Of a DNA stretch of 64,000 nt, positions 35,024-44,292 are shown one piece after another (within the stretch, counting starts at the first letter, position 1; every line of letters begins with the position of its first letter). The notes below the pieces were generated by a model. That model saw nothing but the letters and a program-made list of their open reading frames with translations, did not search any database and was not told where the DNA came from. The position numbers were made by a program, and so were the translations under genes. The stretch comes from Myxococcales bacterium. Lineage in GTDB: Bacteria; Myxococcota_A; Polyangia; Polyangiales; GCA-016699535. The DNA lies in assembly GCA_020633325.1 (NCBI GenBank), contig JACKDX010000002.1:186001-250000 (forward strand), in the 5' to 3' direction.

Positions 35024-35275
35024 CTATTTGCCGGGCTTGGGAATCTCAACACGAAAATTCTCAATCACTGGATTACAAAGAAGTTTGTTTGACATGCTGG
35101 CGAGTCTGGCTTGTATATCCGTCGTATCCGTCCCATCTATTTCAATCTCGATGAATTTCCCTATGCGGACGGAGCGAGCGTCCCGAAACCCGAGGCTCTC
35201 AAGCGCTCTTCTGACTGCATCGCCCTGGGGGTCCAATACGTCCGGCTTCAGGGATACAATAATGTGAGCTTTCAT
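35024..35275 (-). CDS. purS: Phosphoribosylformylglycinamidine synthase subunit PurS
   Basis: An 83-residue PurS, the small bridging subunit of the PurL-PurQ-PurS complex that makes FGAM in purine synthesis. Seen: KAHIIVSLKPDVLDPQGDAV at the start, LGFRDARSVRIGKFIEIEID in the middle and the C-terminal LCNPVIENFRVEI. The length is that of the family. Its ATG overlaps the purC stop by 4 bp. purQ and purL, usually next to purS, are not in this window. Presence of purS implies the small-type PurL elsewhere. Confidence 0.93.
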   Translation of the reverse strand: MKAHIIVSLKPDVLDPQGDAVRRALESLGFRDARSVRIGKFIEIEIDGTDTTDIQARLASMSNKLLCNPVIENFRVEIPKPGK

Positions 35276-36237
35276 AAGTTGAGATTCTTTCTCAGCCGAG
35301 CGATGGGATCCTGCAGGTCTGGTTCAAACTCCTGGCCACAAATGCTGCTACATGCCTGCATGTATCGCCGTGATGCTTCGATACGCACTTCGTCCGGCAA
35401 CACAGGGCTTTTCCCTTCGCCAGTAAATCCCTGCTCAGCAAGCCAGCGACGCACATATTCTTTATCGAAGGACTCGGGCGCTTGGCCTTGTTTAAGCCGT
35501 TCTTGGTAGCTTTCGCTAAACCAAAAGCGGGATGAGTCGGGGGTGTGAATTTCGTCAATCACCACGACGAAGCCATCCTGTGTCTTGCCAAACTCATACT
35601 TGGTGTCGACGAGTATGAGGCCTTTTTCGGCACACTTCTTTTGGCCAATTTCAAACAATATTCGCGCATATGCGGCCGCCGTGTCGAAATCTTCTGGCGT
35701 GATCTTGCCCATGGCCAGGAGCTCTTCGCGTGATACGCTGACATCGTGCTCACCATGCTCAGCCTTGGTGCTGGGGGTGAGAATTGGATGCGGAAGCGCC
35801 TGGTTTTGTGTGAGGCCCTCGGGCAGCATGTGTCCGCAAAACTCTCGCTTGCCCTGGGAATAGTGCGTAAAAATACTCGTGCTGGTGACGCCGGTCAGGT
35901 ACGCGCGCATGATGAATTCGGCGGCAAGCGGCGTACACTCCCTTACAATCGTGGCACACGGATCGGGCACGGACAGGACGTGGTTCGGAACCACTTCAGC
36001 GGTTTCGGTGAACCACCATGCAGCAAGCTGATTAAGCACTTGGCCCTTGAAAGGCAGCGTGCCTACATGGCAGTCAAACGCGCTGATGCGGTCCGTCACC
36101 ACAATCACGCGTCGGTCATCATTTGTGAGATAGCTGTCGCGCACTTTGCCACGCATTTTGGTTCCCATCGACTCGAAATGCGTATCTTCTAAGCAACGGT
36201 CAAGTCCTTGACGAAGTATGGAATCAGTCACTGTCAC
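35272..36237 (-). CDS. purC: Phosphoribosylaminoimidazole-succinocarboxamide synthase (SAICAR synthetase)
   Basis: A 321-residue SAICAR synthetase that joins CAIR and aspartate using ATP. Seen: MGTKMRGKVRDSYLTNDDRR, VTDRISAFDCHVGTLPFKGQ, AEFIMRAYLTGVTSTSIF, HPILTPSTKAEHGEHDV, LVDTKYEFGKT and VVIDEIHTPDSSRFWF, all family signatures. It is the longer (about 300-residue) form seen in yeast and many proteobacteria. It starts with GTG that overlaps the purB stop (GTGA) and is followed by purS with a 4-bp overlap, so purB-purC-purS are translationally coupled. Confidence 0.96.
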   Translation of the reverse strand: MTVTDSILRQGLDRCLEDTHFESMGTKMRGKVRDSYLTNDDRRVIVVTDRISAFDCHVGTLPFKGQVLNQLAAWWFTETAEVVPNHVLSVPDPCATIVRECTPLAAEFIMRAYLTGVTSTSIFTHYSQGKREFCGHMLPEGLTQNQALPHPILTPSTKAEHGEHDVSVSREELLAMGKITPEDFDTAAAYARILFEIGQKKCAEKGLILVDTKYEFGKTQDGFVVVIDEIHTPDSSRFWFSESYQERLKQGQAPESFDKEYVRRWLAEQGFTGEGKSPVLPDEVRIEASRRYMQACSSICGQEFEPDLQDPIARLRKNLNL

Positions 36238-37538
36238 GGGGCATCTCCTAATGCACGGTCAATCACGGTATCAACGTGTCTCAGTAATTCATTAACATCA
36301 AATTCGGCGTCGATGTCCTGTTCAGACAGATGTGCACGAATGTCACTATCGTTCAAGATATGTTGTCTAAACGAGGTACGGTTCTCAAATGCCTGCATGG
36401 CGTTGCGTTGAACCATACCGTAACCCTCTTGACGCCCGAGCCCCTTCTCCACAAGCGCGAGCATGAGTCCCTCACTAGCCCATAATCCCTGGGTGCTCTC
36501 TAGATTTTGCGCTGCACGTTCTTCGTACACCACGAGCCCCACCACAACATCGCGGCATCGATCCAGCATGAACGCCAACGTCGACGTTGTATCCGGAAAG
36601 AGCATGCGTTCGACCGAGGAGTGACTGATGTCGCGCTCGTGCCATAAGCTGATGTTCTCAAGGCTCGGGATCACTGCGGCCCTCAAGAGGCGGGCCAACC
36701 CACACAGGTTCTCGCTGAGGACGGGATTGCGCTTATGCGGCATCGCGCTTGAGCCTTTCTGCCCCTTGTGAAAGGCCTCTTCAGCCTCACCAACTTCACT
36801 GCGCTGCCAATGCCGGATGTTGGTGGCCAAGCGTTCGATGCCCGCGGCTATGAGGGCGAGACTAAAGAGGAGCCGAGCGTGGCGGTCGCGCGGAATCACC
36901 TGGGTTGCCACAGTTTCCGGTCTAAGCCCAAGCATGCCGAGCGCAGCCTGTTCAATCTCAGGTGTCAGATGACTGTAGGTCCCGACGGCGCCAGAAAGTG
37001 TTCCGACGGCAATATGTTGCCGCGCGGCCTGTAGGTCACCATGCCCCCGCGCAAGTTCTGCGAAATGCCCCGCAAGAACCATCCCCACTGTTACGGGCTC
37101 GGCCCAGATGCCGTGCGAGCGACCGATCATGGGCATATGCCGGTGCTCTTCGATGCGGACCTTGAGGGCATCGAGCAGCGCTTGGCTGCGTAGCAGCAAT
37201 CGATCGACCGCTTGGGTCAAAAGAAGCGCGAGCGAAGTGTCCAAAACGTCTGAGGAGGTCATGCCGCGGTGCAGCCAGCGCGCCGGTTTCCCTCCCAACT
37301 CCTCGACATGGGTCAAAAATGCGATCACGTCATGCCGCGTGGTGCGCTCGATGGCCTCGATGCGCTCGGGATCGAGCCGGTCTCTTAGCATTTCCAACGA
37401 TTGCGCGGTGCCTTTGGGGACTAAAGATGCATCCTCCATGGCTTTACATGCCGCCAACTCGACGTCGAACCATGCTTGATAACGCTTCAGCGGTGACCAC
37501 AGCGCTGCGAAATCTTCGGGCGTATAGCGGGAAAGCAT
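36234..37538 (-). CDS. purB: Adenylosuccinate lyase
   Basis: A 434-residue enzyme of the fumarase/aspartase superfamily that releases fumarate from SAICAR and from adenylosuccinate. Seen: MLSRYTPEDFAALWSPLKRY at the N-terminus, HRGMTSSDVLDTSLALLL, IGRSHGIWAEPVTVG and the signature KGQKGSSAMPHKRNPVLSE with the catalytic Ser. ATG 37538 matches family starts; an upstream TTG at 37559 is less likely. It is the first gene of purB-purC-purS-proS. The 166-bp gap to divergent tolC (37539-37704) must hold both promoters, but no clear box or purine operator was recognised. Confidence 0.95.
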   Translation of the reverse strand: MLSRYTPEDFAALWSPLKRYQAWFDVELAACKAMEDASLVPKGTAQSLEMLRDRLDPERIEAIERTTRHDVIAFLTHVEELGGKPARWLHRGMTSSDVLDTSLALLLTQAVDRLLLRSQALLDALKVRIEEHRHMPMIGRSHGIWAEPVTVGMVLAGHFAELARGHGDLQAARQHIAVGTLSGAVGTYSHLTPEIEQAALGMLGLRPETVATQVIPRDRHARLLFSLALIAAGIERLATNIRHWQRSEVGEAEEAFHKGQKGSSAMPHKRNPVLSENLCGLARLLRAAVIPSLENISLWHERDISHSSVERMLFPDTTSTLAFMLDRCRDVVVGLVVYEERAAQNLESTQGLWASEGLMLALVEKGLGRQEGYGMVQRNAMQAFENRTSFRQHILNDSDIRAHLSEQDIDAEFDVNELLRHVDTVIDRALGDAP

Positions 37539-37704
37539 GGGAAGCAGGGACCCTACCAAGCCGGCGTTTGTTGTCCATAGCCTTGGGAGGTGACCAGGCG
37601 GAGCAGGGATAACCTTAGTTCATGGGGATATCGATCGCTCGGGCGGCGCCCTTGCGGGGAACCGCAGATGGCAATCGCCGGGAGGCTGTCGTAGAACCCG
37701 CCAG

Positions 37705-39102
37705 ATGTCGGAACGGGGCTTTCAGTGGGGGCGTCTTGTGAGTCTATGCGGGAGTGTACTCGCTGGAGCCCTCATGCCTCAGGCGGTAAGCCTCGCCGAT
37801 TCGGTGGCGGAAGAGGGGCCGCACGGCCAGGCATCAGCACAACCACCGGCGGATATGGGCCCTCGTGGATTAACCCTGGAGCGCGTGCTTTTTCTCGCGC
37901 TGAGGAACCATGAAACGCCATTGACTGCAAAGCAAAGAGCCATCGCCGCAGAAGCTCGGGTGGATCGTGCATTGGCCCTTTTTATGCCGACGGTATCGCT
38001 TTTAGGCACCTATACGCGCCGCGCTTTTCAGACAGAGCGGGTGGTGGGTGGAGAACGGGTCATTATTCAAAATCACAATGCCCTTGCCGCCAGCGGCACG
38101 GCAAGACTCTCGTTGTTCAATGCGCGCAGTATCCCACTGTACAATCAAGCGAAGTATGAACGAGATGCGGCGCGGTGGAGTGAGAAGGATGCCCGACGGG
38201 TGTTCTTGGGTAGTGTTGCAAAGGCTTTTTTGTTGGGTCTTGGAACAGAGCAAGTGATGCTCGCGGCGCGGCAGCGCGTCGGATTTGCGAAAGAAAACGA
38301 AGAACAAGCAAAGCAACGCGCGGAGCTCGGGCTGGTGAGCTCCAATGATGTCACCCGCGCTGAGCTTGAGTCGAGTGCGGCGCGCACCCAGCTTAGCCGT
38401 TCGATTGTCGACTTCAAGCAAAGCCGCCTTGAACTGGGGAATCTGATTACCCGGCCCGTCAAGTCCCCATTGCTTGAGCCAGTGCGTTTGCTAGAGCAGG
38501 CCTCGGGCGTGCACGGCAACCCGGGTCTCATGATTAAGCGCGCGCTCAGCGTGCGCGCCGATCTTCGCGCAGCGCGCAGTCAGCGCGAGGCGTTGAAAGC
38601 CTCGGCTGACGAGCCCTCGCTGCGAGTGTTGCCCAGTCTCGGCGTGGTGGGTCAGGTACGGGCCACCAACGAATCGGGAATCTCGGGGCGTAACGTCGAC
38701 GGGTACGTGGGTGCAGAACTCAGTTGGGAACTCTGGGATGGTGGTTCCCGCAGCGCAGAGGAAGAGGAGCGCGATGCATTGGCCGTCATCGGCGACTTGG
38801 ACGTTCGGGCCCTTGCGCGGCAGCTCAATGTCGAGGTGCACTCCGCGCTCGTGGCACTTCGGCAAGGGCAAGAAACTGAAGAACAGGCTCGCATGACCGT
38901 GGCATCCGCCAGACGCAACGGCCAAGAGATCATGGAGCTTTACCGACAGGGATTGGCGACCGCGCTTCTGGTTGCAGACGCCAACGTGCAACTGTTTGAG
39001 GCCGAAGTAGCCCACGCCCAGGCCAAGTACGGGGTGGCGATCGCGTTGATCGATCTACGCCAAGCGGTGGGCCTTGACCCGCTCGGGAGGAAACTTCTAT
39101 GA
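37705..39102 (+). CDS. TolC-family outer-membrane efflux channel
   Basis: A 465-residue TolC-like channel protein. It has a signal peptide (about 1-31, ending VSLADS), then two repeats of long amphipathic helices and short beta segments. Typical features: TLERVLFLALRNHETPLTAKQ (in part), AEARVDRALALFMPTVSL, AELGLVSSNDVTRAELE, LGAELSWELWDGG-like strand 'VGAELSWELWDGGSR', and the late VADANVQLFEAEVAHAQAKY. It is the first gene of a tripartite efflux operon and overlaps the adaptor gene by 4 bp. It may also serve the pump at 607-4832, which lacks its own channel. Confidence 0.92.
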   Translation: MSERGFQWGRLVSLCGSVLAGALMPQAVSLADSVAEEGPHGQASAQPPADMGPRGLTLERVLFLALRNHETPLTAKQRAIAAEARVDRALALFMPTVSLLGTYTRRAFQTERVVGGERVIIQNHNALAASGTARLSLFNARSIPLYNQAKYERDAARWSEKDARRVFLGSVAKAFLLGLGTEQVMLAARQRVGFAKENEEQAKQRAELGLVSSNDVTRAELESSAARTQLSRSIVDFKQSRLELGNLITRPVKSPLLEPVRLLEQASGVHGNPGLMIKRALSVRADLRAARSQREALKASADEPSLRVLPSLGVVGQVRATNESGISGRNVDGYVGAELSWELWDGGSRSAEEEERDALAVIGDLDVRALARQLNVEVHSALVALRQGQETEEQARMTVASARRNGQEIMELYRQGLATALLVADANVQLFEAEVAHAQAKYGVAIALIDLRQAVGLDPLGRKLL

Positions 39103-40202
39103 AGGCGCGGGCGATTTATCTAAAGAGCGCCGCCTTGTTGCTGGCGCTATCTATAGGGTGCCCCGCTGAGAGATCCAAAACCGCGGCTTCCAAAGGTAAA
39201 CCACGGAAAGTGTTGAGCTTTCCCGTGGAAGTGAAGCCCCTGCGGGCGCGGCAGGTCTCTTACACGATTACGGCGGTGGGATCAGTGGAGGCCTATGAGC
39301 GGGTCCAGATTACAGCCAGGGTTTCAGGCGTTGTCGAACGCGTGCGTTTTCGCGAAGGCGATACGGTGTCCCCCGGGAAGGTGCTGGCCGAAATAGAACC
39401 CCAGAAGTACGCGCTTCAGGTAGAAGCGGCGCGCGCCGCTTTGGCGAAGAGTCAGGCAGCTCGGGCCGAGGCTCAAGCAGGGCTTTTACGTCGTGAGGCA
39501 GGTCTCAAGAAATCCCCTGGCTTGATACCCGCCGAGGAGCTTGAAACTTGGCGGACGAAAGGACAGGTCTCAGAGGCCGATGCCTCCGCAGCCCAGGCCG
39601 AATTGCGACAGGCCGCTCTCAACCTGCGGGATGCATATGTTCGCTCCCCGATTGCCGGAACCATCGAGACGCGCAGTGTGGAAACCGGGCAATACGTCAA
39701 CCCCGGCAGCGTCCTGGCCACGTTGGTCCAGCGGGAGCCTCTCTTACTGCGTTTCCAAGTCACAGATCAAGAGGCCTCCCGGCTTTCAAACGACATGGAA
39801 GTGAACTTCGTGACCAAGGACGCGAAGACCAGTTACCGCGCGAAAATTGTACACGTGTCGCAAGCGGCAGATGCGACCTCGCGGCTGATACCGGTGGTGG
39901 CCGAGGTCGACAGCGCCAACTCGGACTCATTACGGCCTGGCACCTTTGCCGAAGTCACAGTGCCGATTGGCGCCGCGCAACAAGCGTTGGTCGTGCCACA
40001 AACCGCGATTCGGCCAAGCGAGCGCGGCTTTATAGCTTATATCGTTAAGGATAATATCGCCCATGAACGCATACTCACCCTCGGCATGCGCACAGCAGAT
40101 GGGCACGTAGAGATTCGTGAGGGCCTGAATCCCGGGGATCTGCTAGTCGTTCGTGGGGCAGAGGCGCTGCGAGATGGGGTGAAGGTGACGGTTTCTCGCT
40201 AG
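39099..40202 (+). CDS. RND efflux periplasmic adaptor, lipoprotein type
   Basis: A 367-residue membrane fusion protein with a lipoprotein signal (LLLALSIGC, Cys21), unlike the membrane-anchored adaptor at 607-1743. Seen: YTITAVGSVEAYERVQITAR, first lipoyl half GVVERVRFREGDTVSPGKVL, a helical hairpin (about 105-170), second half RSPIAGTIETRSVETGQYV and a C-terminal membrane-proximal domain near ERGFIAYIVKDNIAHERIL. It overlaps tolC by 4 bp and is followed after 40 bp by the pump, completing a tripartite system. Confidence 0.93.
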   Translation: MKARAIYLKSAALLLALSIGCPAERSKTAASKGKPRKVLSFPVEVKPLRARQVSYTITAVGSVEAYERVQITARVSGVVERVRFREGDTVSPGKVLAEIEPQKYALQVEAARAALAKSQAARAEAQAGLLRREAGLKKSPGLIPAEELETWRTKGQVSEADASAAQAELRQAALNLRDAYVRSPIAGTIETRSVETGQYVNPGSVLATLVQREPLLLRFQVTDQEASRLSNDMEVNFVTKDAKTSYRAKIVHVSQAADATSRLIPVVAEVDSANSDSLRPGTFAEVTVPIGAAQQALVVPQTAIRPSERGFIAYIVKDNIAHERILTLGMRTADGHVEIREGLNPGDLLVVRGAEALRDGVKVTVSR

Positions 40203-40242
40203 TGTTTTACTGCCTTCCGCTCATCAAGGCTGAACCAACCCC

Positions 40243-43200
40243 ATGAATCTCACCGACGTATGCATTAGAAAACCTTTGTTTGCGTGGATGCTGATGGCAG
40301 CCACGGTGGTATTTGGCGTGGTGGCGTTAAGCCGCATCGGCATTAGCCAGTTCCCGGATGTGGACTTCCCAGTCATCTCTGTGTCGCTCACATGGGAGGG
40401 GGCAGCGCCCGAGGTCATGGAACACGATGTGGTGGAAATCGTGGAAGAAGCGGTGGTGCAGGTCGAGGGCGTGCGCACCATTACTTCGTCGTCGCGTCAA
40501 AGCGCTGCTTCGATTTCCGTTGAGCTCGACTTGTCTCGCGATGTCGATCTAGCAATGCAAGATATCCAAGCCAAAGTGGCGCAGGTGCAGCGGCGCCTGC
40601 CCAAGGATGTGGAGCCCCCTGTTATTTCCAAAACAAACCCAGAAGATCAACCAATCATGTGGGTCGGCTTATCAGGCGCGTTTCCGCAGCAGCTTCTGTC
40701 CGATACCGCCCGCTACGTTCTCAAAGAAAAGCTCCAAACAATCCCGGGCGTAGGTGAGATCATGATGGGGGGCTATCTTGAGCGCAATGTGCGCATCTGG
40801 ATAGATGCCACCAAGCTAGACGAGCGCAATCTGACGGTGAGCGAGGTACTGGAGGCTCTCAGACGAGAGCATGTGGAATTGCCTGCGGGATATCTAAAAA
40901 CAGAAGGCCGCGAGGTGACAGTACGGGTGCTCGGAGAAGCGCTCGATCTAGCCACATTGCGACAGATTGTGCTTCGGGAGAACGAAGGCAGCACCATCTA
41001 CTTGAAGGACGTCGCGCTCGTGGAAGATGGGTTTGAAGACGAGCGACGACTGGCGCGTGTCAACGGAAGCCCCGCACAGGGCTTGGGTATTAAGAAACAA
41101 CGAGGATCTAACGCCGTGGCTGTGGCGAAAGGCGTACGCGAAGTGCTTGTCGAAGTGCAAAAGACGCTGCCGGACGGCATGTCGGCGGGCGTCAATTTCG
41201 ATAGCACGCAATTTATCGAAGAGTCAGTCCACGAAATTCAGTTTGAGTTAATTCTCTCCGTTCTGCTCACAGGATTGATCTGCTGGCTTTTCTTGGGCTC
41301 GCTTTCAAGCACACTTAACGTGATTTTGGCGATTCCCATGTCGCTGTTCGGCACCGTGGCTGTTATCTATTTTCTGGGATACACGTTGAATACTTTTACG
41401 CTGTTGGCCCTCGCGTTGTCGGTCGGCATTGTGGTGGACGACGCGATCATGGTGCTCGAAAATATCGTCCGACATGCCGAGGGCGGTAAAGACCGGGTTC
41501 GCGCCGCGCGTGAGGGAACCCACGAGATCACGTTCGCGGCGCTTGCGGCAACCTTGGCGGTCATCGCTATTTTTGTTCCCGTTATCTTTATGAAGGGTGT
41601 TGTGGGGAAGTTTTTTATGCAGTTCGGGGTGACTCTGAGCGTGGCCGTGCTCTTGTCTTACGTGGAAGCTATCACGTTGGCCCCTGCGCGCTGCGCGCAG
41701 ATGCTAAGGACGAAAAAGGCCGATCGGAATTGGTTGTCACGCAAGGTGACGCAAGGATTTGATCGGCTCTCGCAGCGGTACACGTGGGTGCTCAAGTTAG
41801 GCCTGAGACGCCCCTTGAGTGTGCTGGCGGTGGCTACTCTGGTTTTGATGGGCTCAGCGGGAATCATGCAGAAGCTCAAAGGCGAATTCGTGCCGTCTCA
41901 GGATCAAAGTCGGCTTATGGTCCGTTTACAAACTGCAGTCGGCTCAGACTTGGGTGAGATTGATCGACTGGTGCGCAAAGCTGAGGCTTTCATCACGTCG
42001 CGGCCCGAAGTCGAAAGAGTGTTTGCTCTGGCCGGAGGCTTTGGCGGTGCGTCCGCGATCAATACAGGGATGCTATTTTTGACCCTCAAACCGCCAGAGG
42101 CCCGCGAGCTGAGCCAGAACGAATTTGCGGATGTCATACGGCGGGAATTTAATTCTTACCCTGGCTTAAAGGCGGTGGTGCAAGATTTATCGCAATCAGG
42201 ATTTACGGCGCAGCGGGGATTCCCTGTCGAGTTCTCGGTACAAGGTCCCGATTGGGACACGCTGGTCAGGCTGTCTGAAATGGCCATGCAACAACTTCGT
42301 CAAACAGGTGCCGTCATAGATTTGGATAGTGATTACGAGTTAGGCATTCCAGAACTTCAGATTACGCCCGACCGTGCAAGAGCGGCCGATTTAGGGATTT
42401 CAGCGCAGGATATCGCTCTGACGCTCAATGCATTGGTGGGCGGCGTACAAGCAGGAAAATATAGCACCGGCGGCCGGCGCATCGATGTGTGGCTGAGGCT
42501 TTTGGCAGAGCAACGAGCGCGCCCAGAGGATATTGACCGGCTGCACGTCAAGAACCGAAACGGGGAGCTAGTCCCCTTGTCGGCCGTGGTCACGCAAAAG
42601 GAGGAGCCTGCGCTTCAATCAATCACGCGGCGAGACCGAGAGCGTGCCATTGCGGTGTTTGCCAATATTGCGAAGGGACATTCGCAGAGCGAAGTCCTAG
42701 CCAGGGTGGAACGGTTTTCTAAAACGCTGCCCGACGGCTATCGGCTGGTGCTAAGCGGCCAAAGTATGGCCTTTCAGGAATCGATGGGAGGTCTTTGGTT
42801 TGCGCTTATTTTAGGCATCATCGTTTCGTACATGGTGCTGGTCTCGCAGTTTAACTCCTTGGTGTACCCCCTTACCGTGCTCAGCATCCTGCCATTGTCT
42901 GCGGCCGGCGCTGTCATCTCGCTTTGGATCATGGGACACACCATCAACATTTTCAGCATGATTGGGATTCTTCTCTTGATGGGAATCGTCAAGAAGAACT
43001 CCATCATTCTCGTCGACTATGCCAACCAGGCGCAGGAAGCAGGTGCCGATGCAGTGTCGGCCATGGCGCAGGCAGGACCGACCCGCCTGCGACCCATCGT
43101 GATGACATCAGTCGCCACTCTGATGGCGGCACTCCCGCCTGCACTTTCGCTTGGTCCAGGTGCGGAGATTCGTGCGCCGATGGCAGTCGCGGTTATCGGC

Positions 43201-43311
43201 GGCATTATCGTGGCCACCACGCTAAGCTTAGTGGTGGTGCCCGCTTTTTATGTAGTGATGGACCGGATGAAGCAATCGGTCGGGCAAGGGTTTGGTCGCA
43301 AAAGAGCCTAG
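40243..43311 (+). CDS. RND (HAE1/MdtBC-type) efflux pump, inner-membrane permease
   Basis: A 1022-residue RND exporter. The proton relay is present: Asp399-Asp400 in GIVVDDAIMVLENIVRH, and Lys917/Lys918 in GIVKKNSIILVDYAN. The sequence MNLTDVCIRKPLFAWMLMAA and the ISQFPDVDFPVISVSLTW segment are typical of the MdtB/MdtC and MexW subgroup, often exporting bile salts, lipophilic drugs or siderophores. It probably works with the adaptor and TolC protein just upstream. Its TAG stop shares the palindrome CTAG with the stop of the convergent dedA gene, giving a 4-bp overlap. Confidence 0.95.
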   Translation: MNLTDVCIRKPLFAWMLMAATVVFGVVALSRIGISQFPDVDFPVISVSLTWEGAAPEVMEHDVVEIVEEAVVQVEGVRTITSSSRQSAASISVELDLSRDVDLAMQDIQAKVAQVQRRLPKDVEPPVISKTNPEDQPIMWVGLSGAFPQQLLSDTARYVLKEKLQTIPGVGEIMMGGYLERNVRIWIDATKLDERNLTVSEVLEALRREHVELPAGYLKTEGREVTVRVLGEALDLATLRQIVLRENEGSTIYLKDVALVEDGFEDERRLARVNGSPAQGLGIKKQRGSNAVAVAKGVREVLVEVQKTLPDGMSAGVNFDSTQFIEESVHEIQFELILSVLLTGLICWLFLGSLSSTLNVILAIPMSLFGTVAVIYFLGYTLNTFTLLALALSVGIVVDDAIMVLENIVRHAEGGKDRVRAAREGTHEITFAALAATLAVIAIFVPVIFMKGVVGKFFMQFGVTLSVAVLLSYVEAITLAPARCAQMLRTKKADRNWLSRKVTQGFDRLSQRYTWVLKLGLRRPLSVLAVATLVLMGSAGIMQKLKGEFVPSQDQSRLMVRLQTAVGSDLGEIDRLVRKAEAFITSRPEVERVFALAGGFGGASAINTGMLFLTLKPPEARELSQNEFADVIRREFNSYPGLKAVVQDLSQSGFTAQRGFPVEFSVQGPDWDTLVRLSEMAMQQLRQTGAVIDLDSDYELGIPELQITPDRARAADLGISAQDIALTLNALVGGVQAGKYSTGGRRIDVWLRLLAEQRARPEDIDRLHVKNRNGELVPLSAVVTQKEEPALQSITRRDRERAIAVFANIAKGHSQSEVLARVERFSKTLPDGYRLVLSGQSMAFQESMGGLWFALILGIIVSYMVLVSQFNSLVYPLTVLSILPLSAAGAVISLWIMGHTINIFSMIGILLLMGIVKKNSIILVDYANQAQEAGADAVSAMAQAGPTRLRPIVMTSVATLMAALPPALSLGPGAEIRAPMAVAVIGGIIVATTLSLVVVPAFYVVMDRMKQSVGQGFGRKRA

Positions 43312-43943
43312 GGCACAGGTGTGTTTCGCTCACGAAGCCACACTCTCAATGCCTCGATGATTCCGGGAAGTATAGAAACAAAAATGACAATCACGATCAC
43401 TTTTTCGATGTGCTCGATGACGACGGGAAAACGCGCGCCTAAGAAGTAACCCAGGAAGGTCATTGAAAATACCCAAGCGATGGCCCCTATCACATTAAAG
43501 CTTACGAATTTGCGATATGTCATTTGCCCGATTCCCGCCACGATTGGGACGAAGGTGCGCACGATGGGCATGAAGCGCGCAAGGATGATGGCTTTGCCAC
43601 CGTGCCTCTCGTAGAACGCGTGTGCCTTATTGAGGTGCTCGGGCCGAAACCATCGCGAGCGCGGTTTGTTGAATAGCGCCATCCCTGTTCGAGTTCCTAT
43701 CCAGTAGGAAGTCGCATCTCCCAAAATGGCCATCGGAATGAGCAGCGCATTGAGTCCAAACAAGTTGAGGTCACCTTTTGCGGCGTACAGGCCAGCCATC
43801 ACCAAAAGGGAGTCTCCTGGCAGAAAGAATACCAAGGCGCCCGTTTCGAGAAATATGATGAGCGCAAGGCCCGGATAACCACCCCATACGATCAGTTGGC
43901 CAGGATCACGAATGATGTCGATGAGCCAATGGAGAAACGCCAT
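43308..43943 (-). CDS. DedA-family membrane protein (VTT domain)
   Basis: A 211-residue integral membrane protein with about five helices. DedA landmarks: FLETGALVFFLPGDSLL with the conserved Glu, a central loop with WFRPEHLNKAHAFYERHGG, RFMPIVRTFVPIVAGIGQM with the two conserved Arg residues, and YRKFVSFNVIGAIAWV. DedA proteins include transporters (flippases) for undecaprenyl phosphate and phosphatidylethanolamine and are needed for membrane energetics. The gene stands alone, with a likely promoter at 44012-44039. Confidence 0.92.
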   Translation of the reverse strand: MAFLHWLIDIIRDPGQLIVWGGYPGLALIIFLETGALVFFLPGDSLLVMAGLYAAKGDLNLFGLNALLIPMAILGDATSYWIGTRTGMALFNKPRSRWFRPEHLNKAHAFYERHGGKAIILARFMPIVRTFVPIVAGIGQMTYRKFVSFNVIGAIAWVFSMTFLGYFLGARFPVVIEHIEKVIVIVIFVSILPGIIEALRVWLRERNTPVP

Positions 43944-44011
43944 AGTTGGCCCCTTAACACACCCATGTGCGGGAGTACAGTGCCACTGAAACCCGATAAA
44001 GTTACAGCGTT

Positions 44012-44039
44012 ATTGTAATTATTGGGGTTCTTTTGGCAA
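44012..44039 (-). promoter_or_regulatory. Probable sigma-70 promoter of the dedA-type gene
   Basis: On the minus strand TTGCCA (44034-44039) and TACAAT (44012-44017) are 16 bp apart, in an AT-rich part of the gap before dedA. This predicts a leader of about 60 nt. Confidence 0.45.
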
Positions 44040-44059
44040 ACTGGCGAGGCGTGGGACTC

Positions 44060-44088
44060 TTGCGATTTGGTGAGCATTAGGCTATGAG
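44060..44088 (+). promoter_or_regulatory. Probable sigma-70 promoter of rpmG
   Basis: TTGCGA (44060-44065) and TATGAG (44083-44088) with a 17-bp spacer, placing the start about 18 nt before the rpmG ATG. Confidence 0.4.
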
Positions 44089-44112
44089 CACGCCCTACTT
44101 AAGGGGTTCATC

Positions 44113-44283
44113 ATGCGCGATTTAATTCGGTTGGTCTCCTCGGCAGGCACCGGCTACACGTACTACACGTCCAAGAACAAACGAACCACCACGGATAAAC
44201 TGAAGTTCAAGAAGTACGATCCCAAGGTGCGCAAGCACGTCGAGTTCACCGAGGCCAAAATGCCCAACCCCAAGAAGAGTTAG
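44113..44283 (+). CDS. rpmG: 50S ribosomal protein L33, zinc-free form
   Basis: A 56-residue L33 of the large ribosomal subunit. The translation shows LVSSAGTGYTYYTSKNKRTT, KLKFKKYDPKVRKHVEFTEA and the ending KK, all typical of L33. It has no Cys at all, so it is the C-minus form that does not bind zinc. AAGGGG (44101-44106) lies 6 nt before the ATG. rpmG stands alone here, without rpmB, and ends 9 bp from the convergent sucA gene. It is shorter than 60 residues, which makes it easy to miss. Confidence 0.93.
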   Translation: MRDLIRLVSSAGTGYTYYTSKNKRTTTDKLKFKKYDPKVRKHVEFTEAKMPNPKKS

Positions 44284-44292
44284 TCAAGTTCG